Shown one piece after another: positions 55,521-64,000 of a DNA stretch of 64,000 nucleotides. Every line of letters begins with the position of its first letter. The first letter of the stretch is position 1. This DNA is from an uncultured Porphyromonas sp. (GTDB lineage Bacteria; Bacteroidota; Bacteroidia; Bacteroidales; Porphyromonadaceae), in the NCBI GenBank assembly GCA_934364985.1, contig CAKRMU010000003.1, positions 1-64,000 on the forward strand, in the 5' to 3' direction. The position numbers and the translations under genes are program-made. The notes below the pieces were generated by a model. It saw only the letters and a list, made by a program, of their open reading frames with translations, did no database searches and was not told the origin of the DNA.

Positions 55521-55604
55521 AAATACCTTGAATACGCTTCGGCAAATACCCTATATTCGTCTCAACGGATACAGGGTATCCGCCTGGGCGAATATCTGAT
55601 ATCC
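55521..55604. repeat. 23-bp modular repeat array 9 (84 bp, 4 modules)
   Basis: Modules begin at 55521, 55544, 55567 and 55590: AAATACCTTGAAT, AAATACCCTATAT, GGATACAGGGTAT and a last unit ending TATCC. Spacers are ACGCTTCGGC, TCGTCTCAAC and CCGCCTGGGC. The sdaA -7 box is 77 bp beyond. Confidence 0.87.
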
Positions 55605-55681
55605 TTTTTACAATAAATATCCTTATCGGAGAAGCCTGCAATAGACGCGGTGTCTTAGATATGAATACGCCGAAAAAATTG

Positions 55682-55689
55682 TACCTTTG
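55682..55689 (+). promoter_or_regulatory. Putative sdaA -7 element
   Basis: TACCTTTG lies 33 bp upstream of the sdaA ATG. A -33 TTTG is not seen. Confidence 0.45.
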
Positions 55690-55721
55690 CAGGAGATTAT
55701 AAGTTATGCTTTCAGCTTTTT

Positions 55722-56936
55722 ATGGAGACGATTAAAACCATTTACAAAATAGGGCATGGACCCTCAAGCAGCCACACAATGGCACCACGGCGTGCAGCAG
55801 AGATGTTTGCTGGTCGTTTTACATCAGGTGAAGTCAAGGGCTTCCGTGTGACCCTTTATGGTTCGCTTGCCGCTACAGGCAAAGGGCATATGACAGATGT
55901 GGCAATATTGGAGGTATTGAATCCTATTGCTCCAACTAATATTATTTGGGAGCCGACCATTGTGCCTACGTTTCATACCAATGGGATGCTATTTGAAGCA
56001 CTTGGCAACAACGATAACGTATTAGATAGCTGGAAAGTTTATAGCATTGGTGGCGGTTCGCTCGCTAATGAATATTTTGACGAGAGCCGTAACGAAGATA
56101 TCTACCCACACAAAACTCTTGATGATATTATGCGTTACTGCCAGGACAATCGCATCACCTACTGGGAGTATGTAGAGAGATACGATGACCCTTCGGTATG
56201 GGAGCATCTCGCCAACGTGTGGCAGGTGATGAGGGAAGCTGTAGAAAGAGGACTTGAGGCTGACGGCATTCTACCTGGCGGTCTTAACCTCAGACGTAAA
56301 GCCGGTGAGTATCTCATCCGCTCTAAAAGCTTCACAAGTAACGTAGGGAGCAGGGGCTTAGTATATGCTTATGCCTTAGCTGTCTCCGAGGAGAATGCGG
56401 CGGGCAACGTTGTGGCGACGGCACCTACATGCGGGTCGTCGGGTGTTATGCCTGCTGTATTGTACCACTTACAAAAGTCCAGGAACTTCCCAGACAAAAT
56501 GATACATAGAGCTTTAGCTACTGCTGGACTTGTAGGAAACGTTGCACGAACTAATGCCTCGATATCAGGTGCGGAGGTAGGCTGTCAGGGCGAAGTAGGC
56601 GTAGCGTGTTGCATGGCAGCCGCGGCAGCCAATCAATTGTTTGGAGGTAGTCTTAACCAAATTGAGTATGCCGCCGAGATGGGGCTGGAGCATCACTTGG
56701 GGCTGACCTGTGACCCTGTGTGTGGGTTGGTGCAAATTCCTTGCATCGAACGTAATGCCTTCGCGGCCGCCCGTGCCTTAGATAGCAATACCTACTCTAC
56801 CTTTTCGAGTGGCTTCCATCGGGTATCTTTTGATCAGGTAGTGGATGTGATGAAAAAGACCGGTCACGACTTACCAAGTCTGTATAAAGAGACTTCGGAG
56901 GGAGGATTAGCTACTAGGTACTGCCCCATTCCCTGA
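55722..56936 (+). CDS. sdaA: L-serine ammonia-lyase (serine dehydratase)
   Basis: This 404-residue iron-sulfur enzyme converts L-serine to pyruvate and ammonia. The beta part begins IGHGPSSSHTMAPRRAAEMF, and the Fe-S ligands lie in APTCGSSG, in LTCDPVCG and in IPCIERN in the alpha part. Both domains are fused in one chain. It stands alone, with its own -7 box and array 9 upstream. It fits an amino-acid-fermenting anaerobe. Confidence 0.95.
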   Translation: METIKTIYKIGHGPSSSHTMAPRRAAEMFAGRFTSGEVKGFRVTLYGSLAATGKGHMTDVAILEVLNPIAPTNIIWEPTIVPTFHTNGMLFEALGNNDNVLDSWKVYSIGGGSLANEYFDESRNEDIYPHKTLDDIMRYCQDNRITYWEYVERYDDPSVWEHLANVWQVMREAVERGLEADGILPGGLNLRRKAGEYLIRSKSFTSNVGSRGLVYAYALAVSEENAAGNVVATAPTCGSSGVMPAVLYHLQKSRNFPDKMIHRALATAGLVGNVARTNASISGAEVGCQGEVGVACCMAAAAANQLFGGSLNQIEYAAEMGLEHHLGLTCDPVCGLVQIPCIERNAFAAARALDSNTYSTFSSGFHRVSFDQVVDVMKKTGHDLPSLYKETSEGGLATRYCPIP

Positions 56937-57048
56937 GACTTCGTATAATATTCATCTACTGCGTCAGTCGCGGAGTGAGGTCTTCGTCACGTACCTATCC
57001 CATGGTTTTCAGAATCAGTTACCCTATCCTGATGACCGATAGTGGTTA

Positions 57049-57648
57049 TTATAGACCCACAAATAGGGACACAAGGATTGGGACACTTAGGTCGCAAACA
57101 AAGCCGTGGTAGATAGAGGTGACAAGGTACTCCTTACCCGACGATGTAAGAATAGCTGGGAGGGTAACATCCATTGTCGTCGCACCTCCTGAAGCAATCG
57201 GGGCATAGGGACCGAAGTGCATCGACATCGCGGGAGCGAATATTATCGTTATCAATTCTCTAAAGATATTGGCAAGGAGGGCTATAACACCGATTGACAG
57301 CCCTAATTTTTCGGTGATAATGATACTTGACAGCGAATAGTAACCCATACCGGATGCTATTGCAAGTGTAGGGAATAGGCTACGCGAAAGGAGTATTGTG
57401 GCAACAGCTCCTCCAAAAAGGCTACCTATAATGGTCAGGAATGGCAAAAGTAAAACGTACCATGGTAGCTCTCGGAAGCCCCTAATCGTCTCACTATCAT
57501 TTCCCACACTGAGACCTACTGTAAACATCAATAGATATAGGAGGTAACTACTTACGTCATATGCCTCAAGGAATTCCCCTCCTCCTACATACGCACCGAT
57601 AACAACACCCAAAAGGAATGTGGCTAATAAGATCAGATTGCTCCTCAT
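57049..57648 (-). CDS. lysO: Lysine exporter LysO, C-terminal half (DUF340)
   Basis: This 199-residue membrane protein of five or six helices matches the C-terminal half of LysO (YbjE), the lysine exporter of Escherichia coli, with SGMGYYSLSSIIITEKLG and ASGGATTMDVTLPAI. Here LysO is split into two genes that overlap by four bases. The lysS gene lies next door in the opposite direction, which supports lysine as substrate. Confidence 0.88.
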   Translation of the reverse strand: MRSNLILLATFLLGVVIGAYVGGGEFLEAYDVSSYLLYLLMFTVGLSVGNDSETIRGFRELPWYVLLLPFLTIIGSLFGGAVATILLSRSLFPTLAIASGMGYYSLSSIIITEKLGLSIGVIALLANIFRELITIIFAPAMSMHFGPYAPIASGGATTMDVTLPAILTSSGKEYLVTSIYHGFVCDLSVPILVSLFVGL

Positions 57649-57923
57649 TTTCGTTCACCTTTAGCAGTACGACGTTTATAGAGAAGCCACGCTAAGATGA
57701 TACTTCCTCCCACTGTAAGGATAGCGATAACGAGAGATGAGGTGACGACCTCAACGATATTACCCATTTGGCTTTTGGAGTTTCCGACCTCCATTCCTAA
57801 CACCAAGAGCAAGAGTGCTATCAAAATCATAATCACCATATTGATATGCACGAATCTTTTTTGATGTCTTAAGCCCCATCCGCATATCACTCCTAAGAGC
57901 ATACATCCTAATACTTTAAACAT
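57645..57923 (-). CDS. lysO: Lysine exporter LysO, N-terminal half (DUF340)
   Basis: This 92-residue protein has three helices (about 5-17, 24-42 and 58-80) and the GMEVGNSKS stretch of the LysO N-terminal half. The reading frame is open to 58178, into the lysS gene, but AAAAGGAT precedes the ATG at 57923, and the extra residues are not protein-like. It is translationally coupled to the C-terminal half by an ATGA overlap. Confidence 0.82.
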   Translation of the reverse strand: MFKVLGCMLLGVICGWGLRHQKRFVHINMVIMILIALLLLVLGMEVGNSKSQMGNIVEVVTSSLVIAILTVGGSIILAWLLYKRRTAKGERK

Positions 57924-58088
57924 ATCCTTTTTGCATAATAATTTGACTGAGACCCCTCCACCACGTATCAAAGGTACCAAAGCTTTTTTACCCTTATCCA
58001 CGTTATCGCAAATTATTATATTTCCTATCTCCACGGCACGAACCCACCCTAACTTAAAGAGGATGTAAACTTCATCAATATTTTTAGG

Positions 58089-58096
58089 TAAATTTG
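58089..58096 (+). promoter_or_regulatory. Putative lysS -7 element
   Basis: TAAATTTG lies 72 bp upstream of the lysS ATG. A -33 TTTG is not seen at the right spacing. Confidence 0.35.
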
Positions 58097-58168
58097 TGGC
58101 AAATAGTATATTAATGTGGGTAATAACTACCAACACAAGGGAAGACGTATATTTTAGAAATAATATAG

Positions 58169-59704
58169 ATGATAACAAGAGAGCTAAGCGAGCAAGAGTT
58201 GCTAAGGCGCGAGAGCCTAAAGAGATTAAAGGAAATGGGTATTAACCCATATCCAGCAGAAGAATTTAAGGTTAATGCCTACGCTGATGAGGTAAAAGCA
58301 AACTTCACAGAGGGTGAGCCCGTACGGCAAGTGTCTATGGCAGGGAGAATCATGATGCGACGCATCATGGGTAAAGCTTCGTTTTGCGAGCTACAAGATT
58401 CCACAGGTAGGATCCAGCTATATGTGACTCGCGACGACATTGCTCCTGATGAAAATAAAGACCTTTATAACGTAGTATTCAAAAAGCTCCTCGATATTGG
58501 TGACTTCATAGGTGTACGGGGATTTGTTTTCCGCACGCAAATGGGCGAAATATCTATACATGTCCAGGAACTAAAGATATTGAGTAAGTCTCTACGTCCA
58601 CTACCCGTTGTAAAGGTGAAAGATGGGGTTGCATACGATGCTTTTACCGACCCCGAGCAACGCTATCGTATGAGATACGTCGACCTCGTTGTCAACCCTC
58701 ACGTGCGCGAGATATTCGTTAAACGGTCAAAAACTTTTAAGGCTATGCGGTCGTTCTTTGACGAACGTGGTTATCTCGAAGTGGAGACCCCCATCCTACA
58801 AAGTATTCCAGGAGGTGCCGCGGCTCGTCCATTCATCACACATCATAATGCTTTAGATATCCCTCTTTATCTTCGTATTGCTGACGAATTGTACCTGAAG
58901 CGACTTATCGTGGGTGGCTTCAATGGGGTATACGAATTCAGCAAAAACTTCCGCAACGAGGGGATGGACCGAACACACAACCCCGAGTTTACAGCCATGG
59001 AAGTGTACGTCCCATTCACCGATTATAACTGGATGATGGTGATGACAGAGCAAATGTTACAATTCATCGCTACCGAAGTTAATGGCACCCCTAAGACTAA
59101 AATAGGAGAAACTGAGATTGACTTCACTGCTCCCTATCCTCGAGTTACAATGCGAGACGCTATTCTTAAATACACAGGTTTTGACATTGATGGGAAGAGC
59201 GAAGAAGAGCTAAGGCAAGCGTGCCGTAATTCTGGTATAGAAGTCGATGAGACTATGGGTAAAGGCAAGCTTATTGACGAACTATTTGGCGAAAAATGTG
59301 AAGGAAACTTCATACAGCCTACCTATATTATTGACTACCCGGTAGAGATGTCACCACTAACAAAAATGCACAGAAGCAAAGCCGGACTTACTGAACGTTT
59401 TGAGCTAATGGTAAACGGCAAAGAACTTCTTAATGCCTACTCTGAGCTCAATGACCCTATTGACCAATTGGAGCGCTTCCAAGATCAGATGCGTCTTTCC
59501 GAGAAAGGCGATGACGAGGCAATGGTAATTGATTACGACTTCATCCGAGCTCTGGAATACGGAATGCCCCCAACAAGCGGTATGGGGATCGGGATGGATA
59601 GGCTCGTAATGCTACTTACGGGACAGGAAAGTATCCAAGAAGTACTACTATTTCCCCAGATGAAGCCCCAAGTGAATAAGAAAGAAGAGACAGCCGATGA
59701 ATAA
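58169..59704 (+). CDS. lysS: Lysyl-tRNA synthetase, class II
   Basis: This 511-residue synthetase has an N-terminal OB-fold (about 55-150), motif 2 in FRNEGMDRTHNPEFTAMEVY and motif 3 in GMGIGMDRLVMLLTG. It is the usual bacterial class II form. It is divergent from the lysO pair and overlaps the gpsA start by eight bases, so lysS, gpsA and pgi are probably one transcript. Confidence 0.97.
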   Translation: MITRELSEQELLRRESLKRLKEMGINPYPAEEFKVNAYADEVKANFTEGEPVRQVSMAGRIMMRRIMGKASFCELQDSTGRIQLYVTRDDIAPDENKDLYNVVFKKLLDIGDFIGVRGFVFRTQMGEISIHVQELKILSKSLRPLPVVKVKDGVAYDAFTDPEQRYRMRYVDLVVNPHVREIFVKRSKTFKAMRSFFDERGYLEVETPILQSIPGGAAARPFITHHNALDIPLYLRIADELYLKRLIVGGFNGVYEFSKNFRNEGMDRTHNPEFTAMEVYVPFTDYNWMMVMTEQMLQFIATEVNGTPKTKIGETEIDFTAPYPRVTMRDAILKYTGFDIDGKSEEELRQACRNSGIEVDETMGKGKLIDELFGEKCEGNFIQPTYIIDYPVEMSPLTKMHRSKAGLTERFELMVNGKELLNAYSELNDPIDQLERFQDQMRLSEKGDDEAMVIDYDFIRALEYGMPPTSGMGIGMDRLVMLLTGQESIQEVLLFPQMKPQVNKKEETADE

Positions 59705-60701
59705 AGAATCAGTAGGAAAGGTCGGCATCATTGGTAGCGGAAGCTGGGGAACGGCTCTTGCTAAGATCGTATTAGAGAATGAAGAGAGGGTAAATTGGTA
59801 CTTCCGCTTTGGCGAAACCGTTCGTCAGTTTAGGAGGTATCAGCACAATCCTTCCTACCTGACAAGTCAGCTTTTTGATACCGAAAGGATAGACTTTTTT
59901 ACCGATATCCCCCGTATCTTAGATGCCTCTGACACCATCATTTTAGTAACTCCATCCCCCTACATTAAGGGTATTATTGAGAAAGCAAAGCGACATCAGC
60001 TACAGAGTAAGTTTCTCTTAAATGCCATCAAAGGTATAATTCCTGATGACTATGTCGTGATTTCGGACTACCTAAGGGATACTTTACGAGTGCCTGAAGA
60101 GCAAATTGGCGTAGTCAGTGGTCCCACTCACGCCGAAGAAATTGCCCTCGGCAGGCTCAGCTACCTCACACTCGCTTGTTGCGACAAGTCAAAGGCGGCC
60201 GAATTGAGTCAGCTATTCAAGACCAGTTATACCTATTGCCACATTAGCGAAGATGTCCGTGGGATAGAGCTTGGTAGCGTGCTTAAAAACATCTATGCCA
60301 TAGCTTCAGGCATCTGCCAAAGCCTACGAATGGGCGACAACTTCCAAGCTGTTTTGATGGCAAATGCCGCTAAAGAGATGGAGTACTTCTTATCCCACGT
60401 GTCGCCAATTACGCGAAATGTATATGACTCTGTCTACTTAGGCGACCTCTTAGTTACAGGTTATTCACGCTATAGTCGCAACCGGACTTTCGGGACTCTC
60501 ATAGGTAAGGGCTACTCAGCAATAAGAGCACAGGATGAGATGCAGATGACACCTGAGGGCTATTACGGAGCTAAGTGCATCCATGAACTGAATAAAAAGT
60601 ATCAGCTTGATATACCTATCGCAACATCGGTATACGATTTGCTTTACAATAGACGCGATGCCCGAGATACCTTTATTGCGATGAGCACCAAACTTAAGTA
60701 G
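59697..60701 (+). CDS. gpsA: Glycerol-3-phosphate dehydrogenase [NAD(P)+]
   Basis: This 334-residue enzyme makes sn-glycerol 3-phosphate for phospholipid synthesis. The nucleotide-binding GIIGSGSWGTALAKI is at about 10-24, and the substrate-binding GSVLKNIYAIASGI near 205 contains the catalytic Lys. The start lies inside the lysS end. It links to psd-pssA by pathway. Confidence 0.95.
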   Translation: MNKESVGKVGIIGSGSWGTALAKIVLENEERVNWYFRFGETVRQFRRYQHNPSYLTSQLFDTERIDFFTDIPRILDASDTIILVTPSPYIKGIIEKAKRHQLQSKFLLNAIKGIIPDDYVVISDYLRDTLRVPEEQIGVVSGPTHAEEIALGRLSYLTLACCDKSKAAELSQLFKTSYTYCHISEDVRGIELGSVLKNIYAIASGICQSLRMGDNFQAVLMANAAKEMEYFLSHVSPITRNVYDSVYLGDLLVTGYSRYSRNRTFGTLIGKGYSAIRAQDEMQMTPEGYYGAKCIHELNKKYQLDIPIATSVYDLLYNRRDARDTFIAMSTKLK

Positions 60702-60730
60702 TTCAATCCTAAATAAATAGCTCAATTATT

Positions 60731-62071
60731 ATGAATGTCCATATTGATAATGCACTAAAGGATAATGGTGTAAAAAAGACTTACGAGTTCCTACTTCCAC
60801 ATAGCACTGAGTGTCACAAACGCTTGAATAATGGTGTGGGTAAAGGCAACGATTTCTTAGGATGGATAACACTTCCGAAGGATACTTCTGATAGCTTCAT
60901 TGAGGATATTCAAGCCACTGCAGACCGACTTCGGAGTGATTGTGAATACGTTATTACAATAGGCATAGGTGGCTCATACTTAGGGATAAAAGCCGTTGTC
61001 GAGGCACTTTCTGATAGCTTTTCTCAACTCAAGAAAGCGGATGGGGCGAGGCTACTCTATGCTGGTCACCAGATCTCGGAAGACTATTTATCCGAACTCC
61101 TCAACCTTCTCAAGGGGCATAAATTTGGACTTATCAATATCTCCAAGAGCGGTACAACAACCGAGCCAGCCATAGCATTTCGACTACTCCGACAGTTACT
61201 TGAAAAAGAGCAAGGTAAGGACTTCGCCCGCGAGCATATCGTAGCTATCACCGACAAATCTAAGGGTGCCCTCCGCACACTTGCTGATAAAGTAGGGTAC
61301 AAAACCTATATCATCCCCGACAACGTGGGTGGTCGCTTCAGTGTCCTTACGCCTGTAGGTCTACTCCCAATCGCTGTTGCCGGGTTTGACATCCAAGCTT
61401 TAGTAAAAGGGGCGAAGGATATGGAGCAACGACTAATGCCCAATACTGAAGGAGCAAAAGAGATAGAGCGACACGCTGCTCTCCGTAATGCTCTCTATCA
61501 AAGTGGCAAAAAGATTGAACTACTTGTCAACTTCAGCCCTAAGATGCACTACATTAGCGAGTGGTGGAAACAGCTATTTGGCGAAAGCGAAGGCAAAGGA
61601 CACAAAGGCATATTCCCTGCATCAGCCGACTTCTCTACCGACCTCCACTCCATGGGGCAATGGATACAAGATGGCGAACGTATCCTATTTGAGACTTTCG
61701 TGAGTGTCCGCAATGTTGAAAAAGAATTGCAGATCCCTAAAGACACAGACAACCTTGATGGGCTAAACTACCTTGCTTATAAGCGGATTGATTATGTCAA
61801 TAAGCAAGCGGAGCGAGGCACTATGCTCGCTCACATGGATGGCGATGTACCTGTCATTCATATCGAAATAGATCGCCTTGATGCGTACAATATTGGACAA
61901 CTATTTTACTACTTTGAGAAATTGGTAGGCATTAGTGGCTACCTCTTAGATGTCAATCCATTTGACCAACCCGGGGTAGAAGCTTACAAAAAGAATATGT
62001 TTGCCCTGCTCAATAAACCAGGGTTTGAGGAAGCGTCACGCCAGATTCAGAGAAGAGTAAACCAGCTATAA
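60731..62071 (+). CDS. pgi: Glucose-6-phosphate isomerase
   Basis: This 446-residue isomerase is the short form seen in Firmicutes and Bacteroidetes. The motifs [31 protein letters not shown] and [18 protein letters not shown] contain the sugar-phosphate and catalytic sites. It follows gpsA by 29 bp and precedes the DUF4290 gene by 7 bp. Confidence 0.95.
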   Translation: MNVHIDNALKDNGVKKTYEFLLPHSTECHKRLNNGVGKGNDFLGWITLPKDTSDSFIEDIQATADRLRSDCEYVITIGIGGSYLGIKAVVEALSDSFSQLKKADGARLLYAGHQISEDYLSELLNLLKGHKFGLINISKSGTTTEPAIAFRLLRQLLEKEQGKDFAREHIVAITDKSKGALRTLADKVGYKTYIIPDNVGGRFSVLTPVGLLPIAVAGFDIQALVKGAKDMEQRLMPNTEGAKEIERHAALRNALYQSGKKIELLVNFSPKMHYISEWWKQLFGESEGKGHKGIFPASADFSTDLHSMGQWIQDGERILFETFVSVRNVEKELQIPKDTDNLDGLNYLAYKRIDYVNKQAERGTMLAHMDGDVPVIHIEIDRLDAYNIGQLFYYFEKLVGISGYLLDVNPFDQPGVEAYKKNMFALLNKPGFEEASRQIQRRVNQL

Positions 62072-62078
62072 ATAGACG

Positions 62079-62729
62079 ATGATCACTAAAGACTACAACA
62101 CGATATCTAAGCCGGTCATCCTACCGGAATACGGGCGAAACATCCAAAATATGGTAGATCACTGCCTCACGATTAGAGATAGAGCTGAGCGTCAAAGATG
62201 TGCCGAAGCCATTATAGATACCATGCGAATGGTATCTACACGCGATAAAGAAGGGCAGGACTACATGCAAGTATTGTGGGATCACCTCAATATTATGTCT
62301 GACTTTAAGCTTGATATCGACTTCCCTTTCCCTGTCATTACTCGTGAAGCATACGAGGAAAAAGTAGAGCGTTCATTGGATAATGACCATCAGCATAAAC
62401 CTGCATATCGGCATTATGGGAGGATTATTGAGCGGATGATACAAGCCGTTTTAGATCTACCCGAGGGCGACGAACGTCAAGCCCTTGCGTGCGAAACCGC
62501 CATTCAGATGAAGCGGTGTTACACCCAGTGGAATAAGGAGACTGTCGCCAATGCCAAGATATTTGCCGACCTCTACGAGCTATCGGAGGGAAAGATTTAT
62601 TTAGATGAAACCCTTTGCCATTTACCTGATGTTAAGGAGCTGAATGCGCCCAACAACATTGGCAATACGAATAATAACAATCAGAGGAGGTCTAAAAATC
62701 TTAGCAATAATAGGCGAAAGAAAAGATAA
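62079..62729 (+). CDS. DUF4290-family protein
   Basis: This 216-residue soluble protein matches DUF4290, found in Bacteroidetes next to murA. It has a helical core (about 1-180) and an Asn/Arg-rich basic tail (NNIGNTNNNNQRRS followed by a Lys/Arg end), which may bind RNA or DNA, though this is inference. It precedes murA by 17 bp. Function is unknown. Confidence 0.85.
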   Translation: MITKDYNTISKPVILPEYGRNIQNMVDHCLTIRDRAERQRCAEAIIDTMRMVSTRDKEGQDYMQVLWDHLNIMSDFKLDIDFPFPVITREAYEEKVERSLDNDHQHKPAYRHYGRIIERMIQAVLDLPEGDERQALACETAIQMKRCYTQWNKETVANAKIFADLYELSEGKIYLDETLCHLPDVKELNAPNNIGNTNNNNQRRSKNLSNNRRKKR

Positions 62730-62746
62730 TTAATAGGAGAGGAGCC

Positions 62747-64000
62747 ATGAGTTCATTCATCGTAGAAGGGGGACACAAGCTTCAGGGTGTCATCCTGCCA
62801 CAAGGAGCAAAAAACGAAGCGTTGCAGGTTATCTCTGCCACACTCCTCACCAGTGAGGAGGTGACGATTAGTAATATTCCGGATATCCTTGATGTCAATA
62901 ACTTGATACAGCTTTTGCGGGATTTAGGGGTAAAAGTCAACCGGTTATCTCCCGATACATATTCATTTACTGCCGATGATGTTGACCTCAACTTTGCTTA
63001 CTCTTCTGACTTCTTATCCTCAAGTAGCAAGCTAAGGGGCAGCGTACTTCTTATCGGGCCTCTTTTATCGAGGTTCGGCAAAGCACTTATCGGGAAACCG
63101 GGTGGTGACAAGATTGGGAGGCGGAGACTGGACACCCACTTTCAGGGCTTCATCGACTTGGGTGCCAAAATGAAGTACAATAGTAAGCAAGAACTCTTTA
63201 CGATAGAGGCTGAAGAACCATTGAAAGGGACATATATGCTCCTCGAGGAAGCCTCAGTGACAGGTACAGCTAATATTATAATGGCTGCCGTACTTGCCGA
63301 AGGCGATACCACTATTTACCACGCAGCTTGCGAACCATATATCCAGCAACTATGCCGAATGCTTACCCATATGGGTGCTAAAATTGATGGCATCGGTAGC
63401 AATTTACTTACCATCCACGGCGTTGACCGTCTTGGAGGTGCAGAGCACCGGTTACTCCCTGATATGATAGAGGTAGGCAGTTTTATTGGCATGGCGGCTA
63501 TGACTTCGTCCGAACTGACGATCAAAGATGTGGCACCGAAAGAATTGGGTATCATACCTGCTGCCTTCCGCCGTCTAGGTATCATTGTAGAGGAGAAAGG
63601 CAACGACCTATACATACCAGCTGCTGAGCATTACGAGATAGAGAGCTTTATGGATGGCTCTATTATGACCATAGCCGATGCCCCATGGCCAGGACTCACC
63701 CCTGACCTCCTCAGTGTGCTACTCGTTACTGCCACACAAGCTCGAGGCAGTGTACTCATCCACCAAAAGATGTTTGAGAGCCGGCTATTTTTTGTAGACA
63801 AGCTGATCGACATGGGGGCACAGATCATACTATGCGACCCACACCGAGCTACCGTAATAGGCTTAGACCGAAAGTTTAAGCTAAGAAGTGGCACGATGGT
63901 ATCTCCAGATATTCGTGCTGGTATTGCCCTTTTGATAGCGGCCTTATCGGCTGATGGGACGAGCCGTATCAATAATATCGACCAGATTGATCGCGGATAC
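62747..64000 (+). CDS. murA: UDP-N-acetylglucosamine 1-carboxyvinyltransferase MurA (partial)
   Basis: The first 418 codons of murA are present; about 17 more would complete the family's usual 435. The enzyme starts peptidoglycan synthesis by adding enolpyruvate to UDP-GlcNAc. GAKNEAL near residue 20 and the loop GKPGGDKIGRRRLD are visible. The catalytic Cys of the loop is replaced by Asp at residue 121, which in other bacteria gives fosfomycin resistance. AGGAGAGGAG lies upstream of the ATG. The frame runs off the right edge. Confidence 0.95.
   Translation, partial: MSSFIVEGGHKLQGVILPQGAKNEALQVISATLLTSEEVTISNIPDILDVNNLIQLLRDLGVKVNRLSPDTYSFTADDVDLNFAYSSDFLSSSSKLRGSVLLIGPLLSRFGKALIGKPGGDKIGRRRLDTHFQGFIDLGAKMKYNSKQELFTIEAEEPLKGTYMLLEEASVTGTANIIMAAVLAEGDTTIYHAACEPYIQQLCRMLTHMGAKIDGIGSNLLTIHGVDRLGGAEHRLLPDMIEVGSFIGMAAMTSSELTIKDVAPKELGIIPAAFRRLGIIVEEKGNDLYIPAAEHYEIESFMDGSIMTIADAPWPGLTPDLLSVLLVTATQARGSVLIHQKMFESRLFFVDKLIDMGAQIILCDPHRATVIGLDRKFKLRSGTMVSPDIRAGIALLIAALSADGTSRINNIDQIDRGY

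Larger units (their letters stand above)
55359..55721. other. 363-bp intergenic region
   Basis: No gene is supported. It holds the yidC terminator (55396-55437), array 9 (55521-55604) and a -7 box for sdaA (55682-55689). Confidence 0.6.

Noticed and set aside
148..55604. Reading the modular arrays as CRISPR arrays
   Set aside because: The repeat unit is 13 bp and the spacers 10 bp and related to each other. Modules vary, arrays are scattered as single short blocks and no cas gene is present.
57924..58168. Lysine riboswitch in the lysO leader
   Set aside because: The minus strand lacks the AGAGGUGC and GGGG elements in order, and no terminator or sequestering hairpin is evident.

Overview
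The window looks like a housekeeping segment of a Bacteroidales chromosome, most likely Porphyromonadaceae (Porphyromonas-like). The evidence is the Bat aerotolerance cluster in Bacteroidetes order, DUF4290, DUF5020 and DUF4230 proteins, the long Bacteroidetes form of IspG, an asparaginyl MurA loop replaced by Asp, and promoters of the Bacteroidetes type (-33 TTTG, about 20 bp, -7 TAnnTTTG). Genus is an inference; no rRNA is present. I see about 64 protein genes, one tRNA, no insertion sequence, prophage, CRISPR array or pseudogene.

Layout. 0.4-9.7 kb (minus): dgkA, a PAP2 phosphatase and the moxR-DUF58-DUF-batA-batB-batC-batD-batE operon. 9.8-12.2 kb (minus): an FHA/zinc-ribbon protein, radC and manC. 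12.7-15.2 kb (minus): an exbB/4-TM/exbD/exbD energy-transducing operon, then tRNA-Ser(GGA). 15.5-24.4 kb (minus): tatD, a polyprenyl synthase, an OPT transporter, pncB, rfbC, ispG and two DUF4230 proteins. 24.7-31.8 kb (plus): a formate/nitrite-type channel and a five-part efflux system (TolC, HlyD, two ABC ATPases, two ABC-2 permeases) that resembles a split YbhGFSR. 31.8-33.6 kb: grpE-dnaJ. 33.7-36.2 kb (minus): EamA exporter, rnhB, cation diffusion facilitator. 36.8-41.9 kb (plus): DUF5020 protein, psd-pssA phosphatidylethanolamine synthesis, and a BtuFCD/FecBCD-type importer. 42.0-45.8 kb (minus): waaA, obg, adk, hpt. 46.1-50.1 kb (plus): SPOR protein, folE, prs, mutY, ribH. 50.2-51.3 kb (minus): a CBM9-like protein and a DUF2795 protein. 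51.9-64 kb: pyrG, yidC, sdaA, a split lysine exporter (minus), lysS, gpsA, pgi, DUF4290 and murA, which runs off the right edge.

The most unusual signal is not a gene. Ten intergenic regions hold a family of repeat arrays made of a 13-bp near-palindromic module (consensus GAATACCNGGTAT) and a 10-bp spacer (often TCGTCTCAAC or TAGCCAAGGC). The period is 23 bp, the ends are capped by GGATA and TATCC, and array lengths are quantised at 61, 84 or 107 bp. I found none inside genes. Most lie about 80-165 bp upstream of a recognisable -7 element, and one lies between convergent genes, where two modules form a perfect 17-bp stem. I do not recognise this family; it could be a modular regulator-binding array, a nucleoid or insulator site, or a non-autonomous element that grows and shrinks by whole units. 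Further degenerate copies in register suggest that much of the long intergenic DNA here derives from it.
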